Of a stretch of 64,000 bases of DNA, positions 8,654-18,134 are shown one piece after another. Position 1 is the stretch's first letter. Every line of letters starts with the position of its first letter. Source of the DNA: Berkiella_A sp963976875 (GTDB lineage Bacteria; Pseudomonadota; Gammaproteobacteria; Berkiellales; Berkiellaceae); assembly GCA_963976875.1 (NCBI GenBank), contig CAXBML010000011.1, positions 1 through 64,000 on the forward strand, read 5' to 3'. A program made the translations under genes and the position numbers. The notes beneath the pieces were generated by a model. That model saw nothing but the letters and a program-made list of their open reading frames with translations. It was not told the DNA's origin and searched no databases.

Positions 8654-9721
8654 TTAGAGCTTCATATTCAAAAACACTTTTTCAAGCGCATCTACCTCAT
8701 TAAGTTCAACTTTTGCGGCTACAGCTTTATAATCATTTAACATATCTTGCTTAGCTTTATATGCTGATCCAGCTTGAGCCATAAATAAAAGAGCCTTCGA
8801 ATTTGATAACTCAGCACCTGAGTTCTTCTTAAAATCAAAAGCTTCCGGATGCCAAACAAAACCTAAAATAGGTACACCGTGTAGTGAAGAAAAGGCTTCG
8901 ACAGTATTATCATCAGGCGTCATCACTGTTTTTTGTCTTGTCTTAAGTAAGACAGATGGGCTTTTTCGAGCTGTAGCTGATACTTCAAAATTAGAAGGTA
9001 AACTTTCAGAGTTTGGCGCCATCCAATGTATGCTGTTTGCTGGTAGCAACCTTTCTTGCTGACTGTTACCTAATGCCATTGCTGTGTGTAGTAATGAATT
9101 TTTTTTAACTCTCACATCGTGAATGTGCACGTTATATGTCATCGTACCTTTGGCATTAATTCTTGGCATTCCACCACCATAATTGTGACCGTCTACAGAC
9201 ACAAGAGTGCCACCCAATGCTTCCCATAATGTCCAAGAGCCAGCGCAAATTGCAAGAATTGGACGCCCTCTTCTTAAAGCATCATCAATAATGGATTTTT
9301 CAAATTTCATTCTAATATTATGGACAGGTGGGGTTTTTTCGTATGATTCTCTAGTCATACCAGGAATCACAAGTAAACCACCTTTTTTGTAAGAATCTAG
9401 TGTCGCAGGCTCTGGCCTACCTGAAGCAGGATTCATGGTGACATGGGGAATATTAATTGTTTGAGTCTTTATGTAATCCAGTAAATACTTATCTTTAATG
9501 GAGTCATCTTCTGAATGTACAAAAGATACAGGAAATCCTGTGTGGTTAGCCAAGGTATAGGCATCATAAAATGCTGCTTTACCTAAGTGCTTGCCTTCTA
9601 GTCTGTAAGAAATAACCACAGGCGCTTTCTCAGGATTTGGAAACTTCGGGTTTACTGATGAACTTGACTGTGCACTTTGAAGCATGTAACTGAGACCATA
9701 GCAAAAATAATAGATATGCAT
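8654..9721 (-). CDS. Class I glutamine amidotransferase / peptidase C26-like protein
   Basis: A 355-residue protein with a C26-type glutamine amidotransferase fold. The nucleophile Cys is in LAICAGSWTLWEALGG, and the His-Glu pair is in GFVWHPEAF. Upstream, GLLVIPGMTRESYE corresponds to the oxyanion-strand region. Families with this arrangement hydrolyse gamma-glutamyl bonds, as in PuuD or gamma-glutamyl hydrolase. The N-terminal 25 residues (YFCYGLSYMLQSAQSSSS) are odd. The in-frame ATG at 9685 (MLQSAQ) could be the true start, and no export signal is certain. The gene is alone and converges with DUF2254. The substrate cannot be assigned from context. Confidence 0.75.
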   Translation of the reverse strand: MHIYYFCYGLSYMLQSAQSSSSVNPKFPNPEKAPVVISYRLEGKHLGKAAFYDAYTLANHTGFPVSFVHSEDDSIKDKYLLDYIKTQTINIPHVTMNPASGRPEPATLDSYKKGGLLVIPGMTRESYEKTPPVHNIRMKFEKSIIDDALRRGRPILAICAGSWTLWEALGGTLVSVDGHNYGGGMPRINAKGTMTYNVHIHDVRVKKNSLLHTAMALGNSQQERLLPANSIHWMAPNSESLPSNFEVSATARKSPSVLLKTRQKTVMTPDDNTVEAFSSLHGVPILGFVWHPEAFDFKKNSGAELSNSKALLFMAQAGSAYKAKQDMLNDYKAVAAKVELNEVDALEKVFLNMKL

Positions 9722-9909
9722 TCTACTATATTAGCCAAGCATTATCATGTGAATATACACTGTGGTAGTCGCCGTTATTTAAATGGCTTTTTGAATTTCA
9801 TGCAGGCTTACATAAACACTTCTATTTAATTTTTTATGCTTGGGCTATTACCTCAATAATGGGGCTTTTTGAAAGTTGATATGACTTTTGCCGGAAAGAT
9901 TACTTCAAT

Positions 9910-9933
9910 GCACCCACTAAAACTAGTGGGTGC
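9910..9933 (-). terminator. Perfect 10-bp hairpin, likely terminator
   Basis: The arms GCACCCACTA and TAGTGGGTGC are perfectly complementary around a 4-base AAAC loop. The hairpin lies 17 bases beyond the stop of the acidic-protein gene on the minus strand. It lacks a strong T-run on that side, so intrinsic termination is probable rather than certain. Confidence 0.55.
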
Positions 9934-9949
9934 CTAGTTTAAAATGGCA

Positions 9950-10624
9950 TTAAACAATAACGTCTGTGCTAACAGTGTCATCCACCGTTTCTGAAGCAAA
10001 TGGGTTATGAAAGAAGCTCCAAACATAGTCAGCAAAAGAATCGCTAGAGGATACGTCAGGTGAAACAGTCACGTCATCGCTTTCGATATCAAGACCAGGA
10101 ATGCTATCAGCCTCTAATAATACATCTCTGGCTAAAGTCACGTTTATTGCTGGTGATTCTACGATTTCATGTGCCGCAACCACTTCTTCACTTTCCGATA
10201 ACTCAATCGCAGCAACCTCTTCTGCTAGTGCTTCTGCAAGTTCAAGCTCTACTAGTGCCTCATCAGCTTCTAATTCTTCCTCTGATCCAAGCGTTGAAAC
10301 TTCTTCGGATACTGCTTCCGTTCTAAATGCAATAACGGGTTCATCCGCTATGACTTCAGTTGTCATGGTTTCTACTACTGGTATTTCTAAGGATTCAGAT
10401 ACAAGGGCAACGGGTTCAATTTCAGCAAATGCTTCTTCAGAACCAAATTCAATTGTACGATCAAATGATACGGGGGAAACTAAAGTAGAATTAGATGATC
10501 CTGGAACCATACTAACCGGTATATTGCTTTCAGCTTCCACTGTCCTAGTTACATTACTTGTGATATTAAGCTCATTTTCTTCTACCGTTGCTTTTTTTAA
10601 GGATATTATTTCTTGTGCAGTCAT
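9950..10624 (-). CDS. Highly acidic low-complexity protein of unknown function
   Basis: A 224-residue protein that I do not recognise. It is extremely rich in Glu, Asp, Val, Ala and Ser, has almost no Lys or Arg after the first 20 residues, and carries tracts such as ELAEALAEEVAAIELSE. No transmembrane helix or signal peptide is seen. The composition predicts disorder or acidic helices. The ATG at 10624 is preferred because GGAG lies 9 bases upstream; the in-frame ATG at 10639 would start before that site. The antisense strand has a Ser/Ala-rich open frame, which is a composition shadow. It could be a secreted effector or chaperone-like protein, but there is no direct evidence. Confidence 0.65.
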   Translation of the reverse strand: MTAQEIISLKKATVEENELNITSNVTRTVEAESNIPVSMVPGSSNSTLVSPVSFDRTIEFGSEEAFAEIEPVALVSESLEIPVVETMTTEVIADEPVIAFRTEAVSEEVSTLGSEEELEADEALVELELAEALAEEVAAIELSESEEVVAAHEIVESPAINVTLARDVLLEADSIPGLDIESDDVTVSPDVSSSDSFADYVWSFFHNPFASETVDDTVSTDVIV

Positions 10625-10799
10625 ATTATAAAACTCCATAACATATATAATACTTTTTAGAGATAATTTTTTTGCTCAAAATTATAAATTCATCAGCAAT
10701 ATTGTGCTGCTCATTTAATATGGTCATTGGGAGAAGGAATAATACCGGTATTATTTATATTGTCAATCAAGTTTACTTTAAATAAGTATTTATAAAATA

Positions 10800-11828
10800 T
10801 TACGCATTTGAAGCTGGGCTCTTCCTAGTTTGCATTATCTCTGGCTCTTCCTCTATGGGTGTGACAGCGGCTCTAATCGTCCATAATCCGACGCCAAAAG
10901 TATACAAAGCCAACGGTGATGTTAGACTCAAGATGGGTGAAATGCTAAATGATACAGCGCCCATTGCAATAAATCTCAATGTCTGATGATTGAATCCCAA
11001 CGCTCTGATATGAGAAAAAACATTATGAGCATAGCTAGGACTATATGCATACTCACTACTATCTGGGATGTCTCTTTTGGCTCGAATAGTACTTGAAATT
11101 CTTTGGAACTCAGGATAAGTTTCACTCACTTCCATAGCACATGTATTTAGCAAGATTGCCGAAGCTTCTGGTAATGCCAGCGATTCTTTTGTTTGCAGCC
11201 AATTTGCTTGCAATTCGTTCTTAAGCATTGGGTGGTGTTGTAAGAAGAAAACGCCCATCTCAAACCGAGATGGATGCTCTTGTAAATACAGTAAAATCAG
11301 TCGCGCACGATCAATTTTATCCTGACCTAATCGTTTAAAATACTCTAAAGGTAACGACTGACAAAGTTGAAGCCGTTCAGCAATAATGCCTATACTTTGA
11401 CTTGCGCCAGTTTTTTGTAACAAACTAAAATCAAAATGCTTAAATAGGTCGTCATGCCCCACTAACATATGATGCTTTCTAGTTAACGCTATTAATCCCA
11501 TTAAAACAAACTCATCACTGTTTGACAAAGTTACAATATCATCCAGATCAAGGTGTTTACACCAATGCTTATCTGTCATCAATAACACTTTAAACTGCAA
11601 GAATGACCTTAATCTATCTTGATCTAACAAGTACCAGTTATCTTGCTCCAGCATCAACATGCAATTAATAATTTTTTTTAATTGTTCAGCGGATATTTTT
11701 TTTTTAATTAGGTTCACGACAGATGAGTCTTGCTTTAAAAGTAGATTGCATAATGTATATAAAGAAGATTTTTGATTGGTTTGAATTGCATTAAAAAATT
11801 CTTTTACATGAGCTCCTGATTTAGACAC
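10800..11828 (-). CDS. Unrecognised helical protein with C-terminal membrane segment
   Basis: A 342-residue protein of unknown function. The first two-thirds are predicted helical with irregular repeats of the form (W/L)xKHLDLDDIVTLSNSDEFVLMGLIAL, loosely resembling the 29-residue repeat protein at 36215. Residues near 285-320 (FIAMGAVSFSISPILSLTSPL) are hydrophobic and likely membrane-associated, followed by a Pro/Glu-rich tail. Translation starts at a GTG with GGAA about 8 bases upstream, overlapping the stop of the 891-residue gene by 8 bases, so the two are translationally coupled. Size, helicity and lack of relatives fit a Dot/Icm effector candidate, but that is inference. Confidence 0.7.
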   Translation of the reverse strand: MSKSGAHVKEFFNAIQTNQKSSLYTLCNLLLKQDSSVVNLIKKKISAEQLKKIINCMLMLEQDNWYLLDQDRLRSFLQFKVLLMTDKHWCKHLDLDDIVTLSNSDEFVLMGLIALTRKHHMLVGHDDLFKHFDFSLLQKTGASQSIGIIAERLQLCQSLPLEYFKRLGQDKIDRARLILLYLQEHPSRFEMGVFFLQHHPMLKNELQANWLQTKESLALPEASAILLNTCAMEVSETYPEFQRISSTIRAKRDIPDSSEYAYSPSYAHNVFSHIRALGFNHQTLRFIAMGAVSFSISPILSLTSPLALYTFGVGLWTIRAAVTPIEEEPEIMQTRKSPASNA

Positions 11829-14496
11829 AACGTATTCCCCCCGGAACTATTCGTGCTGGCTCTGTGTATTCAAGTTTTGAAGTTATTGGGTTTGGTGTTG
11901 TATTTGAAAGAATGAGTATTTCTTGGCTAATATTATTCACAAACTGTTTTACCCTAGCATTAAACGTCTCATAGTCTTCGGATAAAGTGCCGTCATCAAA
12001 ACCATTTTGTTTGCATTGTAATAAAAATTGACTAAATCGCTCATCCCACGGTTGCATGTATTGACGCTGAGCTCTAACTGCATCACCAAAAGAGTAAACG
12101 CCATTTAAAGCAGGATGTTTAAAAAGCTCTGTATCATGACTATCAAAAATGTTTTCAAGAAGTGAGTCCAAATGTTCTATTAGCCAATTTAATCGCCTAC
12201 CCAACATTTGAACGGCAATATCTTTTTTGAGGTGTGCTGGTAAAAACTTTAAAAAATAAACTGCATTCGATGCGCTACCATCATACTTTTTCAATATCGC
12301 ACGAATAGAAAATATCGTTTCTTCTGCTTCATACCTCTCCAACCCTTCTAATGCTTCAAAATATTTTATTAATGTCATATCTTCCATTTGACATAGTCTT
12401 TTACAAGGCTCCCTATCATTTTTAAGGCTCAACATAAAGTTTTTGGCTAATTCTATTACAGCTTTATTTTGCTCTACCCAGTTATTTATTAATATTTTTT
12501 GCACTTCAGATAATAAATTAGCATGCGCGCTTGGCTGATTATCTAAGGTTAAAAATATATATTGTTGAATATTTTTTATCAACTTCGGCCCATTCTCATG
12601 TCCAACAACAGCAACCCACTGATTCAGTTCAGACAGCTCACAAATTTTTTGTCCCATCAGGACTTTGATAATATTTATTGCGGCTTCCTGACGTAATTTA
12701 TCCATTTCAAAGTACTTAATTAATGTACACCAACCTTTTAAACTGGGCACATTACTTTTAAAGCCGCCCCAAGGTTGATTCAGCGTAGTTGGATGATCTA
12801 CTCTAAATAATAATTTATTTCCCCAAAGTTGGGAGGCGAATAGCCCTAGTACGTTCGTACTTTGTGTGAATTTTTTTTGCGCTTGCTCATTACCATATTG
12901 TGCAACAAATTGATGTAGTGCCTGTATCTGCGATTTTGGGATAGTCGGGCTGAATCTTCCTTTTATAATATCATTATGAAAAGTAGCCAAATTCTGGGCT
13001 AACCTTTCGCCTATGTGCGAAGCATAGATTTCTAATCTTGAATGAATCTCCTGCTTCTGCCATTTAAGCTTGGCTACAACCTCTAGGTTGGCCTGCTTTA
13101 TCCTTCCCCAGTATACAAATTTTGCGGTACCTCTCACTGCATCTAATTCTACAATTGCCTTATTAATATTTCTTAGTGCTACTTGAGCATTGCTTTCTAA
13201 TTGAACAATATCAAAAAAAGTAACTTCTTTGATACCAGAAGACAATTCCCCGCCAATAAATCGCTGGTTAAGTTTTAATAACTCTATGGACTCTTGTATA
13301 TCACGAGCCTTCCAATATCCAAGTGCATTATATATCGTCTCACCAAAATGAGTCAGTGCCTTAAATCCAATAATATACGCTGGCAACAAAGCAACCCCAT
13401 AAAATAATACATTAGAGGCAACGCTTGAAGCCCAAGAGCCCATTATAAGTCCTATAAATGAAATCGCGGCAGATGCAAGCCAAAAATAAGCTCCAACCGT
13501 CATAATCAAGGCTAGGACCCATCGATAGTACCAAATATCTTTTATTTTTCGGGTCAATTTATTAGTTGTGATAAAGCGACTTAAGGTCGATAAAACCCAT
13601 GTATCTAACCATGCCCCTACCTTCTCACTTTCTTGCTTTTCTTGTTTAAACTTTGTTAGCGATGTTAATCCTAGCAAATATTCGGTTTTTGTCGTAAAGA
13701 TATTAAGTGCTCTTAACTCAGCTTCTATTTGTTTGGGTTCTATGGGGACACTGTATGGTTTTTGTGAAATCGGTAAAATAATATCTTCTAACTCTGGTTC
13801 TTTTATAAATAAACCTGCGCTTAAGTAATCATGAACCGCAATCCTAGTGTCATCAGATAAGGCCGTTGAAACTTCTGGCATAGCTAATGCATTAGGATGT
13901 ATTACCTTTAATTGATTTATTTTTGTTGCAAAATATAAATAAATATCATCTATATATTTTGATACGCCCAGCAAAGAGTAAAGACGCGTTTTCAATAATA
14001 AGTTGCATTGTAACTTTTTTTTAATATCTAAGAATTTTTGATACTCTTCTTCCAGCGCTCCAATTTTATCTTGATGCCATCTTAACATCCATTTGGGACG
14101 CCAAACACCGTTTAATTGATAGCGCTTTAAATCGGTCTGCAATTCTTCCAATGCGCGAAGTATAAAAATTTCATAGGGATCTAAAGTATGCCATTTAAAC
14201 TGCATCAGCTCTTGAGCAGTAAAATCTGCGAACTCTCTGACACTTTCCCATTGATTTTTGAGCTGAATACTTTCAGCTGAAGACTTAGGATCTTCCTTTA
14301 GCTTTTGCCAGAATAAAGAATCGTTCAGTAGTGTCTTAATCTTTTCATGTGGGTTACTTGTAGGGCTGCTGATAGAAGCCATCCTTAAATCATATGGTCT
14401 TACTTCAGGAATATTGAGGCTTTGATATTGCCAAGAAAGAAACAAGATTTTGGCCTTTTCTTTTATTACACTCAAAAATGATGGGGTTGACTTCAT
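11821..14496 (-). CDS. Large unrecognised membrane-associated protein
   Basis: An 891-residue protein that I do not recognise. Residues 1-320 are helical and soluble (Trp/Lys-rich, e.g. QFKWHTLDPYEIFILRALEEL). Two adjacent hydrophobic segments lie near residues 327-350 and 355-380 (WVLALIMTVGAYFWLASAA and NVLFYGVALLPAYIIGF). They are followed by about 500 residues of helical, partly coiled-coil sequence. The short hydrophobic hairpin in a long helical protein is a layout seen in host-membrane-inserting effectors and in some structural membrane proteins. It is the first gene of a two-gene coupled operon. The ATG at 14496 has AAGG 9 bases upstream. Function unknown. Confidence 0.72.
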   Translation of the reverse strand: MKSTPSFLSVIKEKAKILFLSWQYQSLNIPEVRPYDLRMASISSPTSNPHEKIKTLLNDSLFWQKLKEDPKSSAESIQLKNQWESVREFADFTAQELMQFKWHTLDPYEIFILRALEELQTDLKRYQLNGVWRPKWMLRWHQDKIGALEEEYQKFLDIKKKLQCNLLLKTRLYSLLGVSKYIDDIYLYFATKINQLKVIHPNALAMPEVSTALSDDTRIAVHDYLSAGLFIKEPELEDIILPISQKPYSVPIEPKQIEAELRALNIFTTKTEYLLGLTSLTKFKQEKQESEKVGAWLDTWVLSTLSRFITTNKLTRKIKDIWYYRWVLALIMTVGAYFWLASAAISFIGLIMGSWASSVASNVLFYGVALLPAYIIGFKALTHFGETIYNALGYWKARDIQESIELLKLNQRFIGGELSSGIKEVTFFDIVQLESNAQVALRNINKAIVELDAVRGTAKFVYWGRIKQANLEVVAKLKWQKQEIHSRLEIYASHIGERLAQNLATFHNDIIKGRFSPTIPKSQIQALHQFVAQYGNEQAQKKFTQSTNVLGLFASQLWGNKLLFRVDHPTTLNQPWGGFKSNVPSLKGWCTLIKYFEMDKLRQEAAINIIKVLMGQKICELSELNQWVAVVGHENGPKLIKNIQQYIFLTLDNQPSAHANLLSEVQKILINNWVEQNKAVIELAKNFMLSLKNDREPCKRLCQMEDMTLIKYFEALEGLERYEAEETIFSIRAILKKYDGSASNAVYFLKFLPAHLKKDIAVQMLGRRLNWLIEHLDSLLENIFDSHDTELFKHPALNGVYSFGDAVRAQRQYMQPWDERFSQFLLQCKQNGFDDGTLSEDYETFNARVKQFVNNISQEILILSNTTPNPITSKLEYTEPARIVPGGIRCV

Positions 14497-14762
14497 ATTG
14501 TACTACCTTGTTTACCAATAACTGTCAGATTCAATCATTATAACTGATGCTTGCTATACTTGGACACAAGGCAGTTGAAATTGACACCCTGTAAAATAAT
14601 GAATAAACATTAAAAAAGTTAAATAACTAATATGTAACAACTCGCTACCTCTAATATAGATCTAGCAAACTCATGCTGATATAGGCGAATTATTGACCCT
14701 TAAAACCAGATATGGCATTATTTGTCCCAAATCTGACTAAATACTGAGTATCCCATTTCCTT

Positions 14763-15944
14763 ATGCAAAATATCGATGTTCTTATTATTGGTGCGGGTGC
14801 TGCGGGACTCATGTGCGCGATTGAGGCTGCAAAGCGGGGACGCAAAGTCTTAATTATTGAACACGCCAACAAACCAGGTAAAAAAATATTAATGTCCGGC
14901 GGCGGACGGTGTAATTTTACAAATTATAATATTGCACCTGAAAACTATATCTCTCATAATCCTCATTTTGTAAAGTCAGCTCTTAGTCGCTATACCCAAT
15001 GGAATTTTATTGCGCTAGTAGAGCAATATGGTATCGCATACCATGAGAAAGTTCATGGCCAATTGTTTTGCGATCACAAAGCCAAAGACATTCTGTCTAT
15101 GCTCTTGAGCGAGTGTGAGAAAGCAGGCGCTATACTTCACTTAAAAGAGTCTGTTACCAATCTAAAAAAAACATCTCCCAATCACTTCATGGTTGAGACT
15201 AATTTAAATCAATATCAATGTGAGTCTCTAGTTATTGCGTCTGGTGGATTATCTATCCCCACACTAGGTGCATCCCCATTTGGCTATAAAATAGCCGAGC
15301 AGTTCGATATTAATATTTGGCCCACAAGAGCCGGCTTGGTGCCTTTTACTTTACATAATATCGATAAGGCTCGTTTTGACTCACTACCAGGCATATCAAA
15401 TGATAGTTTGGTCCAATCACCCCAAAATCAATTTAGAGAAAATATACTCTTTACACACCGAGGCTTGAGTGGCCCTGCTATTTTACAAATTTCTTCCTAT
15501 TGGACTCCGGGAGAAAATATTACAATTAACCTACTCCCTAATAATAATCTTTCGGATATTTTAACTATATCTAAAGCAGAAAACCCGGTAACAGGATTAA
15601 AAACCATTTTATCAAAATATTTTGCTAAAAAATTAGTCTCTGCTTTACTAGATAATCAGACACTTGATAAAAAGCTAAAAACACTCTCTAAACAAGAAAT
15701 TGAAAACATCAGCCAAGCATTTCATCAATTTGAAATTAAACCCAATGGCACAGAAGGCTATCGTACAGCTGAAGTGACTTTAGGCGGAGTGGATTGTAAT
15801 GCCATTTCCTCCAAAACCATGGAAGCCAAAAATACCAAAGGCTTATTTTTTATTGGAGAAGTATTAGATGTCAGTGGATGGTTGGGCGGTTACAATTTCC
15901 AATGGGCTTGGTCCTCAGGCTGGGCTGCAGGTCAAGCCGCATAA
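14763..15944 (+). CDS. HI0933/YhiN-family FAD-dependent oxidoreductase
   Basis: A 393-residue flavoprotein of the HI0933 (YhiN, BaiN-like) family. The N-terminal FAD Rossmann motif is DVLIIGAGAAGLMCA. The family signature GKKILMSGGGRCNFTN follows, and a C-terminal FAD contact lies near GEVLDVSGWLGGYNFQWAWSSG. Length is normal for the family (390-410). Some members reduce bile acid or steroid intermediates, but most have no defined substrate. It is monocistronic in appearance, with no convincing ribosome site upstream of the ATG. The family is certain; the reaction is not. Confidence 0.92.
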   Translation: MQNIDVLIIGAGAAGLMCAIEAAKRGRKVLIIEHANKPGKKILMSGGGRCNFTNYNIAPENYISHNPHFVKSALSRYTQWNFIALVEQYGIAYHEKVHGQLFCDHKAKDILSMLLSECEKAGAILHLKESVTNLKKTSPNHFMVETNLNQYQCESLVIASGGLSIPTLGASPFGYKIAEQFDINIWPTRAGLVPFTLHNIDKARFDSLPGISNDSLVQSPQNQFRENILFTHRGLSGPAILQISSYWTPGENITINLLPNNNLSDILTISKAENPVTGLKTILSKYFAKKLVSALLDNQTLDKKLKTLSKQEIENISQAFHQFEIKPNGTEGYRTAEVTLGGVDCNAISSKTMEAKNTKGLFFIGEVLDVSGWLGGYNFQWAWSSGWAAGQAA

Positions 15945-15987
15945 TGAGAAGTCAATATTGCATCCCCCAATCATACGCTTCTTAAAT

Positions 15988-16269
15988 TTATACTACTAAG
16001 ATCCGTTCTCTATTCATGTAGTTTTCATAATAAATAGAACTGTAATCATTTTCATAAGATATTATTTGACTCACGAGTAAAGCACCAACAGCACCTTTTG
16101 CAGCATTTAATATCATCTTCATACAATGTTCCTGCGCAGAATCACTACCTTGAAAACCCTCAGAAGACAGCATACCGTTCAAGATGCCCAATGCCAAGGA
16201 ACCTATTATCCTAGGAGTTTCACCTGCCGCAGAAACACAGCCTAATTCATATAATCTCAAATCTCTCAT
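15988..16269 (-). CDS. Microcin-like precursor with MccV-type leader
   Basis: A 93-residue peptide whose start, MRDLRLYELGCVSAAGE, resembles class II microcin leaders of the form MRxLTxxELxxVSGG, with AAG in place of the usual GG. The mature part has a hydrophobic, small-residue stretch (IIGSLALGILNGML, AAKGAVGALLVSQII) and a polar C-terminus. Leaders of this kind direct C39-peptidase ABC exporters, but no exporter or immunity gene is visible nearby. It lies 56 bases after a second leader-bearing gene on the same strand, suggesting co-transcription. AAGG lies 9 bases before the ATG. The bacteriocin role is inferred. Confidence 0.6.
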   Translation of the reverse strand: MRDLRLYELGCVSAAGETPRIIGSLALGILNGMLSSEGFQGSDSAQEHCMKMILNAAKGAVGALLVSQIISYENDYSSIYYENYMNRERILVV

Positions 16270-16325
16270 CTTTCTATACCTTAAAGCTCAATATAATTAA
16301 TTTTGTCTGTTTGCTAAACACAATC

Positions 16326-16622
16326 TCACACATACTCCAGCATACGGGCATTATTATGACCAATTTTCTCAATCTGAGATTCTTGGTAAAAACCCATCCC
16401 TAAGCCCAAAATTAACCCCGCTGCCATACAAGCACCTAAACTCTCAATCATGGAATACCCATCGCTCCCGGTTGAGCCAATTAATAATGCTTCACTTCCT
16501 TTGGTAAATGCTAGAATGCCACCAGATACCAGCCCTGTTGATATGCCCATTTCAAGAAATTTTCCTGGGTAGTATTTACCACCAGAAACTTCTAACAACT
16601 GGGACGTTGTTAATGTTTTCAT
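16326..16622 (-). CDS. Double-glycine-leader microcin-like peptide
   Basis: A 98-residue peptide starting MKTLTTSQLLEVSGG, a canonical double-glycine leader (hydrophobic residues at -4, -7 and -12 relative to the GG). The mature part is glycine-rich and hydrophobic (GLVSGGILAFTKG, ACMAAGLILGLGMGF), as in class II bacteriocins and pore-forming microcins, with a charged end. The ATG at 16622 is chosen over an upstream TTG at 16637 because GAGGA lies 6-7 bases before it. It is upstream of, and probably co-transcribed with, the 15988 peptide gene. Processing exporter not in this window. The antibacterial function is inference. Confidence 0.65.
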   Translation of the reverse strand: MKTLTTSQLLEVSGGKYYPGKFLEMGISTGLVSGGILAFTKGSEALLIGSTGSDGYSMIESLGACMAAGLILGLGMGFYQESQIEKIGHNNARMLEYV

Positions 16623-16899
16623 ATGATTCCTCATCAAAGTTTATTTAAAACAGAGATGAAGAATAAAGGTTAGTTAGCCTTATAGCAATTGGGGTAGCAG
16701 CATCTTAGATGCAAATACCTACCATTTATCAGCTAAAATACGCCAAAAGAAATAACCATATAAAAAGTGGGGATATAGAAGTGGGGTAAATACCTAAAAT
16801 ATAAACGGAACAAAAATAGATACGCCCAATAATATTGCTTGCCGCCATATGTAGGTTTCAAAATTTAGTTAATAAGAGCATTTTCTGGGTATACTAGAG

Positions 16900-17352
16900 C
16901 TACTTTTTAAGATTTTTTGCAAGGAATCTATCTAAAGCATTTGCAAACTGTTGTTGATCAGTTTTATTTAGTGGTGGCGGACCACCTGTAATTTGTCCTG
17001 CACCTCTTAAACCATCCATCAAATTACGCATTGCCAGCTTTTCTTTGATATTTTCTTTAGTATATACCATGCCTCTAACATTAATGGCCGTTGCATTTTT
17101 ATCGATCACGCTGTCTGCTAGCGGGATATCTGCAGTAATAACTAAATCCCCTTTCTCGACTCGTTTTTCAATCTCAAAATCGGCAACATCAAAGCCTTTC
17201 TCAACCTGTACAAATTTAATAAAGGGCGATGGGGGGAGTCTGAGCGTATGGTTTGCAAAGAAAATAGTTTTAATTTTCAGCCTCTTAGCAACTCGAAATA
17301 TTATTTCTTTTATTACATTTGGACAAGCATCGGCATCAACAAAAATGTTCAC
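16900..17352 (-). CDS. YaiI/YqxD-family protein (DUF188)
   Basis: A 150-residue protein of the UPF0178/DUF188 family, a PIN/NYN-like fold of unknown function. Conserved motifs are the N-terminal IFVDADACPNVIKE, the acidic GDLVITADIPLADSVI and the family-specific RNLMDGLRGAGQITGGPPPLNK. Length is typical (about 150). The retained acidic residues suggest a metal-dependent nuclease-like site, as inferred for the fold. It stands alone between the microcin-like genes and ompW. There is no strong ribosome site (TTGAGGAAAT lies a few bases upstream). Confidence 0.93.
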   Translation of the reverse strand: MNIFVDADACPNVIKEIIFRVAKRLKIKTIFFANHTLRLPPSPFIKFVQVEKGFDVADFEIEKRVEKGDLVITADIPLADSVIDKNATAINVRGMVYTKENIKEKLAMRNLMDGLRGAGQITGGPPPLNKTDQQQFANALDRFLAKNLKK

Positions 17353-17386
17353 TTATTTCCTCAACCATTAACTCAAACTTATATAT

Positions 17387-17414
17387 AACTAAGCGGAAAA
17401 ATTACCGCTTAGTT
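17387..17414. terminator. 10-bp stem hairpin between ompW and yaiI-like gene
   Basis: AACTAAGCGG pairs perfectly with CCGCTTAGTT across an 8-base AT loop. It follows the ompW stop on the minus strand and precedes the yaiI-like start. A T-run follows on the plus side only, so direction is uncertain; terminating ompW is the sensible role. Confidence 0.55.
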
Positions 17415-17461
17415 TTTGACTTAGCAAAAGAAGTTTAACATTAGTCAGTATAAATTCAAAA

Positions 17462-18103
17462 TTAACAGAACCTATAACCAATCCCAACACCAATAATCCA
17501 AGGATCTATATCTACAGACGTCTTTACCATAGCTGAATTACCAAGTCGAACAGTCACATCTGTATCAATGTATATTTTTTTGATGTCAAGATTAATATGC
17601 CATTGTGGTGCGAAGTTAAAATTGACACCCGCCTGCAATACCCCACCAAAGCTATTCTCATAATCAATATGCTGAGCTACATTTCCTGGGTTAACACCAT
17701 AGAAATAAGTATAATTAACCCCAGCGCCCACATATGGATTAATGAAATCATGAGGCATAAAATGCCATTGTAAGGTTAAAGTGGGTGGCAATAAACTCAC
17801 CTCACCCAAGTTGACATTTCCCGCTGCAGTGCCATTACCTCTAACACGATGACGCGAAACAGCGGTAATTAACTCTGCTGCAATATTGTCTGTGAAAAAA
17901 TAACTCACATCAAGTTCTGGCGCAATTTCTGTGTCAACAGAAGCTGTGCCACCAATTGTTGAAACTACGCTACTACTGTCATCAGGAGAAACAACTAACC
18001 ACCTCACTCTTAACCCTAAAGGGTTTTCAACTTGTGCATAGGTTAAAGGACTCGCCAATAAAGTTGCTGCTAATGCAGCACCAATAACAGATTCTTTCCA
18101 CAT
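17462..18103 (-). CDS. ompW: OmpW-family outer-membrane protein
   Basis: A 213-residue outer-membrane eight-stranded beta-barrel. It has a signal peptide (SVIGAALAATLLASPLTYA), the N-terminal block NPLGLRVRWLVVSPDDSS, the barrel motif LPPTLTLQWHFMP and the signature NPYVGAGVNYTYFY. The family forms a narrow hydrophobic channel linked to uptake of small hydrophobic compounds and to stress tolerance. Unusually, the chain ends GIGYRFC, adding a Cys after the terminal Phe that normally forms the barrel-assembly signal. AGGAGATAAT precedes the ATG. Flanked by a double-glycine peptide gene upstream and a hairpin downstream. Confidence 0.9.
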   Translation of the reverse strand: MWKESVIGAALAATLLASPLTYAQVENPLGLRVRWLVVSPDDSSSVVSTIGGTASVDTEIAPELDVSYFFTDNIAAELITAVSRHRVRGNGTAAGNVNLGEVSLLPPTLTLQWHFMPHDFINPYVGAGVNYTYFYGVNPGNVAQHIDYENSFGGVLQAGVNFNFAPQWHINLDIKKIYIDTDVTVRLGNSAMVKTSVDIDPWIIGVGIGYRFC

Positions 18104-18134
18104 TCCAATTATCTCCTAAATAAATTTTTCTATT

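Noticed and set aside
10101..10631. Open Ser/Ala-rich frame on the plus strand, opposite the acidic protein.
   Set aside because: It is the composition shadow of the Glu/Val/Ala-rich gene; it lacks a ribosome site and has unnatural low-complexity sequence, while the minus strand has GGAG before its ATG.
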